Assembly (NCBI GenBank): GCA_035454885.1 | Contig: DATIGE010000041.1 | Span: 1-62,305, forward strand | Origin: a bacterium | GTDB lineage: Bacteria > UBA10199 > JACPAL01 > GCA-016699445 | DNA: 62,305 nt | Direction: 5' to 3' | Part shown: positions 28,002 to 35,856 of the stretch, one piece after another | How the letters are laid out: each line of letters begins with the position of its first letter | Numbering within the stretch: position 1 is the first letter of the stretch | Position numbers and translations under genes: made by a program | The notes under the pieces: generated by a model | The model's input: only the letters and a program-made list of their open reading frames with translations | The model's database searches: none | What the model was told of the DNA's origin: nothing

Positions 28002-30551
28002 CTAGTTCTTGATCACCGACAAAACCGAGGCCTCGGGCTTAAGGTATTTCCTGGCGACGCGCAGGATGTCCTGCCGCGTCACGCGCTCGATCCGCTCCGG
28101 GTAGCGGAAGATCTCGTCGATCGGCATGCCGTAGCAGGCGTGGTAGGCCATCAGGGCCGCCACCGAGCTGTTCTTTTGCAGGTCGAGCTCGTAGTTGCCG
28201 ATGATGAACCGCTTGGCCCGCTCGATCTCGTCTTCGGAGGCCGGTTCCTTGCGGATCCGGTCCAATTCCTCCCGGATGCCGGCCAGCGAGTCGTCCAGCT
28301 TCGAGGTGTCGGTCCCCATGTAGACGGTGATGGAGCCCGGCTCGATCCCTTCCTGCGTCGAGCTGGAAACGGCGTAGGCGAGCCCGCGCTTGTCGCGGAG
28401 CTCGATGAAGAGGCGCCCGCCCTGGCCGGCCAGGACGTAGTTCATGACCTCCAGCGCGAAGCGGTCCGGGTGCCTCACCGTCGTGCCGAGAAAGCCGTAG
28501 ACGATGTGGGCCTGCAGCTTGTTCTTGCGCGTGATCACCTCAACCGGCTTCGAGGGCGGCTTGGGGAGGGGGATTTTTGAAAACCGGCCGCGCTTCGCCT
28601 TCCAGGCCGCGAGTTTGTCGGTCAATCGTTCCCTGACGTCGCCCGGCGAGACGTCTCCGACGACCGAAAGCACGAGATTGTCCGGACGGACGGTGTCGAA
28701 ATAGTGCCGCATGAGGTCCGCCCGGCGGAGCCTTCGGACCGTCTCCGCGGTCCCCATCGTGGGAAGACCGTAGGGGTGCGTGGGGTAGAGGGCGGCCATG
28801 AAACGCTTCATCGCGAGGCTGGAAAGGGAATCCTCCTCGTTCCGGATGGCGGTCAGCGTGTGGCCTTTCTCCTTCGCGACCTCGTCCTCCGGAAAACCCG
28901 GATGCAGGAGGACGTCGAAGAAAAGGTCCAGACCCTCGACGATCTTGTCGGACAGGAAGGTGCCCGAGACGCCCAGGAGATTCCGGCCCAGGTAGCCGTC
29001 GATGTGCCCCGAAAGGCTTTCCGATTCCTCGGCGAGTTCCCGCGCCGTCCGGTGCGCCGTGCCCTTGGTCAGGAGCGATTGGATGAGGTGCGAGGAGCCG
29101 TTGTTCCTGCGGGTCTCCGAACGCAGCCCCCCCAAAGACGCGCTCCGGATGGAGACGAGCGGGAGGTTCCGGTTCTCCCGGACCACGACCCGCACGCCGG
29201 AGGGGAGCCGGAAGGACTCGATGGAGCCTTCTTTCTTGCGGACCTGCCTGGGTTTTTTGCCGTTCTCGACGGCCTCCGTCAGCCAGCCGGAGAGGCGGTC
29301 CCGGCCCCAGGTCTCGCGTTTCGGATGGCAGAGCGCGAAGGAGATCCTCTCCGGGATGAAGTAGTTCTGGGCCATGCGCTGGACGTCTTCCGGCGTCACC
29401 TCCGCCAGGCGGCGGTAATAGACGTCTTCGAAGTCCACGTCGCCCGCGATGCCCTCGAAATAGCCGATCTTCCGGGCCTGCGACTCCACCGTCTGCCTCT
29501 CGTAGATCCGGGCGCTCCGGAGCGACTCGCGGGCGCGCGCAAATTCGACCGTCGAGGGCGGCTCGTGCTTGAGCTTCTCGATCTCCTCCCAGACGCCGCG
29601 CAGGGTCTCGCGCAGGGCCTTCTCCTTGAGGACGCCGCCGACGATGAAGAGGCCCGGGTGCCGCGGCGTGTAGGCGTAACTGGCGATCGCCGTGACGAGG
29701 TTTTTCTTTTCCTTGATGGACTGCTCCAGGCGGCTGCTTCCGCCGCTCCCCAGCACGTGCGAAAGGAGGTCCAAGGCCGGGATGTCCTCGTGGGTCAGAC
29801 CCGGAACGGGAAAAGAGAGGTCGAAGTAGCGCCCCTCCACCTCCATGCCGCGGGCGGTGATGCGGCGCCCGAGCTGGGGCGGCTCGGCCGGGATTTTCTG
29901 GACGGGGGCGGTCCCGGACGGAATCTTCGAAAATAGGGTCTCGACCTTGGGCAGGACGTCCTTGATCTGAAAATCGCCGACTCCGATGAGGATCAAATTC
30001 GACCCCACGTACCAGCGCTTGTAGAAGTCCATGAGGTGCTGGCGCGACACGCCCCGCACCGTCTCGCGGTTCCCCGCGATCGGCCGCCGGTAGGGGTGGA
30101 GGGAGTAGGCGGACGTGAAAAGGTCCTGGCTCACCATCTGCGAGGGGTTGTCCTCGGATCGGGAGATCTCCTCGACGACGACCTCCTTCTCACGCGTCAG
30201 CTCCGTCTCGTCAAAGGTGGGGTCGATGGCCGCGTCCGCCAGGATGTCCAGCCCCACCTCCATCTTGCGTGAGGACATGTTGATGTAAAAGACGGTCTCG
30301 TCGAAGCTCGTGTAGGCGTTGATGTCACCGCCCGAGGCCTCGACCTCCTTGGCGATCTGCCCGACCGGGCGCCGCCCGGTCCCCTTGAAAATCATATGTT
30401 CGATCAAGTGGCACAGCCCCGCTTCGTCGTCGGTCTCGTTGACGCTGCCGACGTTCGACCAAAGGTTCCAAGACACGACCGGGGCCGTGTGGCTTTCGAG
30501 CAGGAGAACGCGGAGCCCGTTGGAGAGGGAGGTCTTGAAGGGTTTGTGCAT
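28002..30551 (-). CDS. M16 family zinc metallopeptidase, two-domain (PqqL-like)
   Basis: The 849-residue protein contains two M16 units. The N-terminal unit has the inverted zinc motif HLIEH (48-52) and the downstream acidic ligand region LTREKEVVVEEISR. The C-terminal unit has the same fold but lacks the motif (SSHLIQSLL), as in M16 enzymes that fuse an active and an inactive half. No signal peptide is seen, so it is probably cytoplasmic unless exported otherwise. It is divergent from the histidine phosphatase gene. It degrades peptides; the substrate is not evident. Confidence 0.92.
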   Translation of the reverse strand: MHKPFKTSLSNGLRVLLLESHTAPVVSWNLWSNVGSVNETDDEAGLCHLIEHMIFKGTGRRPVGQIAKEVEASGGDINAYTSFDETVFYINMSSRKMEVGLDILADAAIDPTFDETELTREKEVVVEEISRSEDNPSQMVSQDLFTSAYSLHPYRRPIAGNRETVRGVSRQHLMDFYKRWYVGSNLILIGVGDFQIKDVLPKVETLFSKIPSGTAPVQKIPAEPPQLGRRITARGMEVEGRYFDLSFPVPGLTHEDIPALDLLSHVLGSGGSSRLEQSIKEKKNLVTAIASYAYTPRHPGLFIVGGVLKEKALRETLRGVWEEIEKLKHEPPSTVEFARARESLRSARIYERQTVESQARKIGYFEGIAGDVDFEDVYYRRLAEVTPEDVQRMAQNYFIPERISFALCHPKRETWGRDRLSGWLTEAVENGKKPRQVRKKEGSIESFRLPSGVRVVVRENRNLPLVSIRSASLGGLRSETRRNNGSSHLIQSLLTKGTAHRTARELAEESESLSGHIDGYLGRNLLGVSGTFLSDKIVEGLDLFFDVLLHPGFPEDEVAKEKGHTLTAIRNEEDSLSSLAMKRFMAALYPTHPYGLPTMGTAETVRRLRRADLMRHYFDTVRPDNLVLSVVGDVSPGDVRERLTDKLAAWKAKRGRFSKIPLPKPPSKPVEVITRKNKLQAHIVYGFLGTTVRHPDRFALEVMNYVLAGQGGRLFIELRDKRGLAYAVSSSTQEGIEPGSITVYMGTDTSKLDDSLAGIREELDRIRKEPASEDEIERAKRFIIGNYELDLQKNSSVAALMAYHACYGMPIDEIFRYPERIERVTRQDILRVARKYLKPEASVLSVIKN

Positions 30552-30614
30552 AGGCCGGTCAGAATAAAGTATTCGTCCTTGATTTCAAAGAAGTTTAAAA
30601 TCACATTTCCCCCG

Positions 30615-31292
30615 ATGCTCGAGATCCTCCTCATCCGCCACGGCCAAACCGACTGGAACCGCGACCGGCGCATCATGGGGCGCAAACCCGTGCCGCTGAA
30701 CAAGGCCGGACGGGCGGAGGCGCGGGCGCTGGCCAAGGCGCTCAAGGGCGTGAAGATCGACGCGCTTTACACGAGTCCCGTGCTGCGGGCGGTCGAGACC
30801 GCGGAACATCTGCGGGACGGGCGCAAGACAGCGATCCGACACGCCCAAGAAATGGCCGAAATCGATTACGGCCGGTGGATCGGCAAGACGTTCGAGGAGG
30901 TGATCCCGGAGAAGGCCTTCCGCGTCTATCACAAGACGCCCCGCAAGGCTCAGGCGCCCGGCGGGGAGCGCATGAGGGACGTTTACCGGAGGACGATCCG
31001 GTTCATCGAAACGATCCGGCGTCGCCACAAGGCGGGGCGGATCGCCGTCGTCAGCCACGCGGACGTCATCAAGACCGTGCTCGTCCATTACCTGGGCATG
31101 GACTACGACCATCTCCTCAAGTTCCGGATCGACAACGCGTCCATCTCCCTGTTGTGGTTCTACAAGGACCGCGCGCGGGTCATGGCGGTCAACGCGCTTG
31201 CGGCCCCGCACAAGCTGTTCGGTTTGGTCGACCTGCTGAGCCCCAACGTGAAGGCCGCCCCGATTCGGAAAGCGCGGAAGAAAAACAAATGA
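30615..31292 (+). CDS. histidine phosphatase superfamily protein (phosphoglycerate mutase-like)
   Basis: The 225-residue protein has the RHG motif at LLIRHGQTDWN, the acceptor His; the second Arg/Glu region LYTSPVLRAVETAE; and the second catalytic His in VVSHADVIK. It looks like a broad-specificity phosphatase (CobC/GpmB-like). The ATG at 30615 lacks a clear Shine-Dalgarno sequence. It overlaps ligA by four bases (ATGA). The charged tail KARKKNK may be disordered. Substrate unknown. Confidence 0.88.
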   Translation: MLEILLIRHGQTDWNRDRRIMGRKPVPLNKAGRAEARALAKALKGVKIDALYTSPVLRAVETAEHLRDGRKTAIRHAQEMAEIDYGRWIGKTFEEVIPEKAFRVYHKTPRKAQAPGGERMRDVYRRTIRFIETIRRRHKAGRIAVVSHADVIKTVLVHYLGMDYDHLLKFRIDNASISLLWFYKDRARVMAVNALAAPHKLFGLVDLLSPNVKAAPIRKARKKNK

Positions 31293-33205
31293 GCGGCAAA
31301 AAGGAAGAAATCGCCGAGCTCGAGCGGCAGATCCGTCACCACAACGAGCTCTATTTCGAAAAGCATGCCCCGGAAATCTCCGACTACGAGTTCGACCGCC
31401 TGGTCGAGCGTTTGAAGAAGCTCAGGCCCGACTCGCCCGTCCTGACGGAAATCCCCCCGGAAGGGCCGGTGAAGGAGTTCAAAAAGGTCCGGCACACCTT
31501 GGAAATGCTCTCGCTCGACAAGTGCTACAACGATGAAGACTTCCAGTCTTGGATGGAAAAATTTGATAGCGACGTGATCGTCATGCCGAAGATCGACGGC
31601 CTGGCGACCGAGCTGCGCTACGACGAAAAAGGCCATCTCGTCTTGGGGGCCACGCGCGGCGACGGAGTGGTCGGCGACGACATCACGGCGAATGTGAGGA
31701 TGATCGCGGACGTTCCGCACAAGGTGCCGAAGGGCCCCGTCGAAATCCGCGGCGAGATCTACATGCCGCTCTCCGTCTTCAAGAAATACAAGGATGAGTT
31801 CGCCAACCCGCGCAATCTGGCCGCCGGCGCGGTCAAACAGAAGGACCCCCGCAAGACCCATGAGTACCGACTTTCGTTCTTCGGCTACGACCTCCGGGGC
31901 GTGGACGTGAGGACCGAGCACGACAAGTTCCGGATGATCGAGTCGTTCGGAATCCCCACGGTCGAATACAAGAAGGTGAAGAGGGACCTCGAGGCGCTCA
32001 AGGAGGCCTACGAGTATTTTCTGAAAAAGCGGGACAGGCACGACTACGAGACCGACGGCGTCGTTTTTCGCGTCGATTCCCTCGCCGAGCAGGAGCGCCT
32101 GGGCGTGACCGCCCACCACCCGCGCTTCGCCATCGCCTACAAGTTTCAGGGGGATTCCGGGACGACGACGCTGAAAGACGTGGAGTGGAGCGTGGCGCGC
32201 ACGGGCGTCATCACGCCGGTGGGGATCGTCGAGCCCGTGGATCTCTCCGGGGCGACGGTGACGCACGTCACCCTCCACAACTACGGCCTGATGATGAAGC
32301 TGGGGCTCCGGCACGGCTCGAAGGTCGTCCTCATCCGCAGCGGGGGCGTGATCCCCAAGCTGGAGGCGGTGGCGGAGGCGGGCCATGGGCGGCTCTTCAA
32401 GGCCCCGGAGAAATGCCCGTCCTGCGGGGAGCCGACGGAGGTGAGGGACGACTTCCTGTATTGCACGAACAAGCACGGCTGCCGGGCCGCGAAGATGCAG
32501 GAGCTGGAGCATTTCATCAAGGTGATCGAGGTGGACGGCTTCGGCGAAAAGTTGATCGAAAAACTCTACGACAACGGCTTCGTCCTCGATCCAGCGGACT
32601 TCTACACCTTGAAGAAAGAGGACCTCCTCGAGCTCGAGCGCATGGGCGAGGTGCTGGCGACCAAGCTCATCGGGAACGTCCAGGACAAGCGCGAGCTGAC
32701 GCTCGACGTCTTTTTGAGATCCCTGGGAATCCGCGAGTTGGCCAAGCACGCCTCCAAGCTCCTCGCGCGGAACTACGGAACCTTGGAGAAGCTACAGGAG
32801 GTCTCGGAAGAGGAGTTGTCCGCCATCCATACGATCGGCCCCATCATCGCCAAGGAGGTGGTGGAGGGATTGAAGAAGAAGAAACCACTGATAAATAAGT
32901 TATTGAAGCATGTCCGTGTAGGGCTGCGATCAATCGCGCCCCTACAAAAAACGGGCCCATTATCCGGCAAGAAATTCCTGTTTACGGGTTCTCTGATCGC
33001 CATGGAACGCGGCGAGGCCGAAAAACTCGTCGAGGCGAAGGGCGGCGAGATCGCCTCGGGCGTGACGCAGGACCTCGACTACCTCGTCGTCGGCGACGGC
33101 GGCGGGGCGGGGTCCAAGCTCGACAAGGCGAAGAAGCTGCAGACCAAAGGGGGCAAGGTCGCGATCCTTTCCGAGACGAATTGGAAGAAGCTGGTCGGTC
33201 TCTAG
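31289..33205 (+). CDS. ligA: NAD-dependent DNA ligase
   Basis: The 638-residue protein has the LigA order: Ia domain, adenylation domain with Lys101 in MPKIDG, OB fold, a zinc finger (CPSC near residue 376, then CTNKHGC), helix-hairpin-helix repeats and a C-terminal BRCT domain (LSGKKFLFTGSL). It seals nicks using NAD+. The motif is KIDG rather than the usual KLDG. A palindromic repeat is inserted in frame between the HhH repeats and BRCT, adding RVGLRSIAPLQK. The ATG at 31289 overlaps the upstream stop. It is slightly shorter than typical LigA (about 670). Confidence 0.96.
   Translation: MSGKKEEIAELERQIRHHNELYFEKHAPEISDYEFDRLVERLKKLRPDSPVLTEIPPEGPVKEFKKVRHTLEMLSLDKCYNDEDFQSWMEKFDSDVIVMPKIDGLATELRYDEKGHLVLGATRGDGVVGDDITANVRMIADVPHKVPKGPVEIRGEIYMPLSVFKKYKDEFANPRNLAAGAVKQKDPRKTHEYRLSFFGYDLRGVDVRTEHDKFRMIESFGIPTVEYKKVKRDLEALKEAYEYFLKKRDRHDYETDGVVFRVDSLAEQERLGVTAHHPRFAIAYKFQGDSGTTTLKDVEWSVARTGVITPVGIVEPVDLSGATVTHVTLHNYGLMMKLGLRHGSKVVLIRSGGVIPKLEAVAEAGHGRLFKAPEKCPSCGEPTEVRDDFLYCTNKHGCRAAKMQELEHFIKVIEVDGFGEKLIEKLYDNGFVLDPADFYTLKKEDLLELERMGEVLATKLIGNVQDKRELTLDVFLRSLGIRELAKHASKLLARNYGTLEKLQEVSEEELSAIHTIGPIIAKEVVEGLKKKKPLINKLLKHVRVGLRSIAPLQKTGPLSGKKFLFTGSLIAMERGEAEKLVEAKGGEIASGVTQDLDYLVVGDGGGAGSKLDKAKKLQTKGGKVAILSETNWKKLVGL
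32917..32946 (+). repeat. palindromic repeat inside ligA
   Basis: The arms TGTAGGGCTGCGAT and ATCGCGCCCCTACA flank a two-base centre, giving 14-base arms with two mismatches. The element keeps the ligA frame open and lies in the linker before the BRCT domain. The TGTAGGG edge links it to the intercistronic stem-loops elsewhere in the window. Confidence 0.75.
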
Positions 33206-33235
33206 ATTCTCCACAACATACCCGGCGGGGGGGCG

Positions 33236-34897
33236 ATGATGCCGGCGAAGGAAGCCCTCATGAACGCCATTGCGGCCGGCATCGCGGTTACGCTGCCATT
33301 GACCGCTTATCCCGTCGGCCTCGGCTTGGCGACCCTTTCCCAGGGTCCCGTCGGAGACGGCCCCTGGCATGGCCTGCGGGTGGAATACCCAAAACCCTCC
33401 CGAGGGGTCGAACGGGTCTTCGAAGACCGATCCTCTTCTTCTGCCGGGATTGCGCCGGAGCGCCGGGACTTCATTTTCGAGGGCAAGGGCGACGAGAAGT
33501 TCAGACCCGTCCGCAGGGAAGATATCAAGGGGATCGACCCGATCCTCCGCAAGCTCGAATCCATCCTTCACTATCTCAAGAATTTTCAAAGGCTCCGCGG
33601 GACCCCATTCCGTATCCCCCGCGGGATCATTTTTCACGGCAAGCCGGGCGCCGGGAAATCGATGACCGCCTGCTTTGTCGCCTCCGCCACCGGCGCCCGT
33701 TTCGTGAACGTCCGCGATTTCCCGGGCGTGAAGGGTTTTTTCCGCAAGGACGACGTGAAGGAGCTTTTCGCCCTGGCCCAGCAATACGTGGAACAGAGGG
33801 GCCGGCCCATCGTCCTTTTTTGGGACGAGTTCGATACGATCGCCGTCAACCGCAATACCGCCGGTCTTTCCGATGAGAAGAAGGAGGCCGTGACCGAGCT
33901 GACCTCGCGCATCCAGGGCACGACCGAACTGCCGCCGGGCGTCCTCGTGATCGGCGCCACGAACAACTTCGGCGTCGTTGACCCCGCGCTTCAACGGAAG
34001 GGGCGCCTGGGGCTCCACCTGGAATTCCAGTCCCCGAATTTCGAGGGGAAAAGGGCGCTTCTCCGGGACTTCGTCGGAAAACTGCCGCACGCGGACGACA
34101 TCGACGACGAGGGCCTGGCGGGGCTTCTGAAAGGGGACGCCGTCGCCCCGGACATCGCGGACATCGTCGCCGAGGCCTATCGCCTCTGCCAGATTGAGAA
34201 TGAGATCACGGGAGCCCCCGTTCTCCTGACCAATGAGAACCTCAGCCGGGCCTTCATCGAATATCTTCTGGGCCAGAGGGATGACTTCTCCCGCGACGCC
34301 GTCCGGGAGTTCCGGGACGCCGTGCACGAAATCGGCCACGCCCTCGTGGCGACCCTTCTGGGCTTGGATGTCCACTTGACGACGATCATCCCCACGCCCG
34401 GCGCCAGCGGAAAGACCTTTCGGAATCACCACAAGCCGTTCGCCTCCATGGAGATGCTCATGGCCTCCGTCGCCAGCGATTTCGGAGGGCAGGAGGCCGA
34501 GAGGATTTTCGGTTTTCCGCCGGACCTCGGATCCACGGACGATCGCCGCCAGGCGGCGCACAGCTTGAGCCGGTACGTGCATGAATTCGGCCTGGGTTTG
34601 ACGGCCCCGGGGTTATCCTACTCGGGGATCGCCGGATTCCGGATCCAGGCGGGGATGGACAGTCCGGCCATCAGCGACCGGACGCTCCGCGAGCAGGAAG
34701 AGGACATTCTGAAGATCTACGTGGAACAGAGGCGGCGCGCCGCCGGCATTTTAGGCGACTTCGGGCGCGACCGGATCGAATGGATGGCCCGGAGACTGGT
34801 CGAGAGAAAAGCGATCCTCAAGGCGGAGCTTAAGGCCCTGATCGCGGAGGCGGAGCGCCGGCTTCCGAGGCAGCTTCGTCTGCCTCAGGTCGAATGA
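33236..34897 (+). CDS. FtsH-like AAA ATPase with M41-like peptidase motif
   Basis: The 553-residue protein has a hydrophobic N-terminus (AIAAGIAVTLPLTAYPVGLGLATL), an AAA domain with Walker A GKPGAGKS (135-142), Walker B VLFWDEFD, an arginine-finger-like DPALQRKGRLG, and a C-terminal peptidase-like part with HEIGH at 364-368. The order AAA then HExxH matches FtsH, but the sequence is strongly diverged and the AAA motif SRH is not obvious. Proteolysis of membrane or secreted substrates is inferred. It converges with, and overlaps by 13 bases, the 302-residue gene. Confidence 0.75.
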   Translation: MMPAKEALMNAIAAGIAVTLPLTAYPVGLGLATLSQGPVGDGPWHGLRVEYPKPSRGVERVFEDRSSSSAGIAPERRDFIFEGKGDEKFRPVRREDIKGIDPILRKLESILHYLKNFQRLRGTPFRIPRGIIFHGKPGAGKSMTACFVASATGARFVNVRDFPGVKGFFRKDDVKELFALAQQYVEQRGRPIVLFWDEFDTIAVNRNTAGLSDEKKEAVTELTSRIQGTTELPPGVLVIGATNNFGVVDPALQRKGRLGLHLEFQSPNFEGKRALLRDFVGKLPHADDIDDEGLAGLLKGDAVAPDIADIVAEAYRLCQIENEITGAPVLLTNENLSRAFIEYLLGQRDDFSRDAVREFRDAVHEIGHALVATLLGLDVHLTTIIPTPGASGKTFRNHHKPFASMEMLMASVASDFGGQEAERIFGFPPDLGSTDDRRQAAHSLSRYVHEFGLGLTAPGLSYSGIAGFRIQAGMDSPAISDRTLREQEEDILKIYVEQRRRAAGILGDFGRDRIEWMARRLVERKAILKAELKALIAEAERRLPRQLRLPQVE

Positions 34898-35793
34898 TTT
34901 AAAGAATCCAAATGCCGCCCCAGGGGCGCCGTCGCGCCCGCGAGTTTCAAGTCAGGCGTTCCGCCGATGGGGTCGAACAGATTGCGGTAGGACGTCTTGA
35001 CCTCTTCGAGCATGTCTCCCGCGAGACGCGCCGAGCGCTGCAATTCTTCCGTGCGCGTCGTCACGTCGAACTTTCCCCAATTCCGGGTCAGGCGGTGGAG
35101 GGCGTCCGCGATGCCCTGCCAGCGGTCATCCCCGAAACCGCACCCGTAAAGGACCTCAATCAACGTTCCGATCTTGCGCGCCTGGATCGGCGAGATCGCT
35201 TCGGCGGGATCAAAGGCGCAGAGGTTTGCCGACGCCTCGTTCAGGCGGGCGGCGGTCTGCATGAGATCGTGGCGCTGCTCGGCCGTGAGGTGGTCGCTGC
35301 GCATGTCGAAGGTCCGTCGGACGGACGCGGCGAAGCCTCCCAGGGTCTCCAAGGTCAGCGTGTGAGGCCAGTTCAACTCGTCCTTCAAGGCGCGGCTCAT
35401 GGTCTTTCCCAACGACTCAAGGGCGTCGAGTTCGTCGTTGAAGACCATCATGGCCCCATATATCTGCACGCCGTGACGCAGATCGATGGCTTGGGCACAG
35501 GCGCCGAGTCTCTCCTTGATGGAGGCGAGACCCATGATCGCCCGGAGGTCGTCCAGGTCATGGAAGGCGTTGAGCCGGACGGCCGCTTCCTGAAAGAGCG
35601 AGGGCTTGAAGATCAAACGGGCCAGGTTGTCTTGAGAGATCAGGTCGCTTAAGCCGGAAAGTCCAGAAAAAGCGCGTACTTGGCGGAGCCCAGCGAGGGC
35701 GAGGCTGGACAATTCGGGAGAAATCCCCGCAAGACGACTTGCGAAGGACGCCTGCAGAACGACGAGAGAGGGGAGGGTCGCGATGGAACTCAT
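34885..35793 (-). CDS. uncharacterised helical protein, paralogue of the N-terminal part of the next gene
   Basis: The 302-residue product has no recognised family. From about residue 125 it aligns well with the N-terminal half of the adjacent 893-residue protein: SRALKDELNWP, LETLGGFAASVRRTF, TLIEVLYGCGFGDDRW and MLEEVKTSYRNLFD are all matched. The start also shares the GLSGLSDL...DNLARL signature. GGAGAG lies about ten bases before the ATG. It is probably a duplicate of the unnamed helical domain without the kinase-like module; both genes run on the minus strand. Confidence 0.75.
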   Translation of the reverse strand: MSSIATLPSLVVLQASFASRLAGISPELSSLALAGLRQVRAFSGLSGLSDLISQDNLARLIFKPSLFQEAAVRLNAFHDLDDLRAIMGLASIKERLGACAQAIDLRHGVQIYGAMMVFNDELDALESLGKTMSRALKDELNWPHTLTLETLGGFAASVRRTFDMRSDHLTAEQRHDLMQTAARLNEASANLCAFDPAEAISPIQARKIGTLIEVLYGCGFGDDRWQGIADALHRLTRNWGKFDVTTRTEELQRSARLAGDMLEEVKTSYRNLFDPIGGTPDLKLAGATAPLGRHLDSLNHST

Positions 35794-35856
35794 GCCGCTG
35801 GAACTCTCCTTGCGAGCGAGGAGAGGTCGGCGAGTGATCCGAAGAGTTGCTAAATA

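Noticed and set aside
28704-29936. 410-residue plus-strand frame opposite the M16 gene
   Set aside because: Shadow of the peptidase gene; no domain and biased composition.
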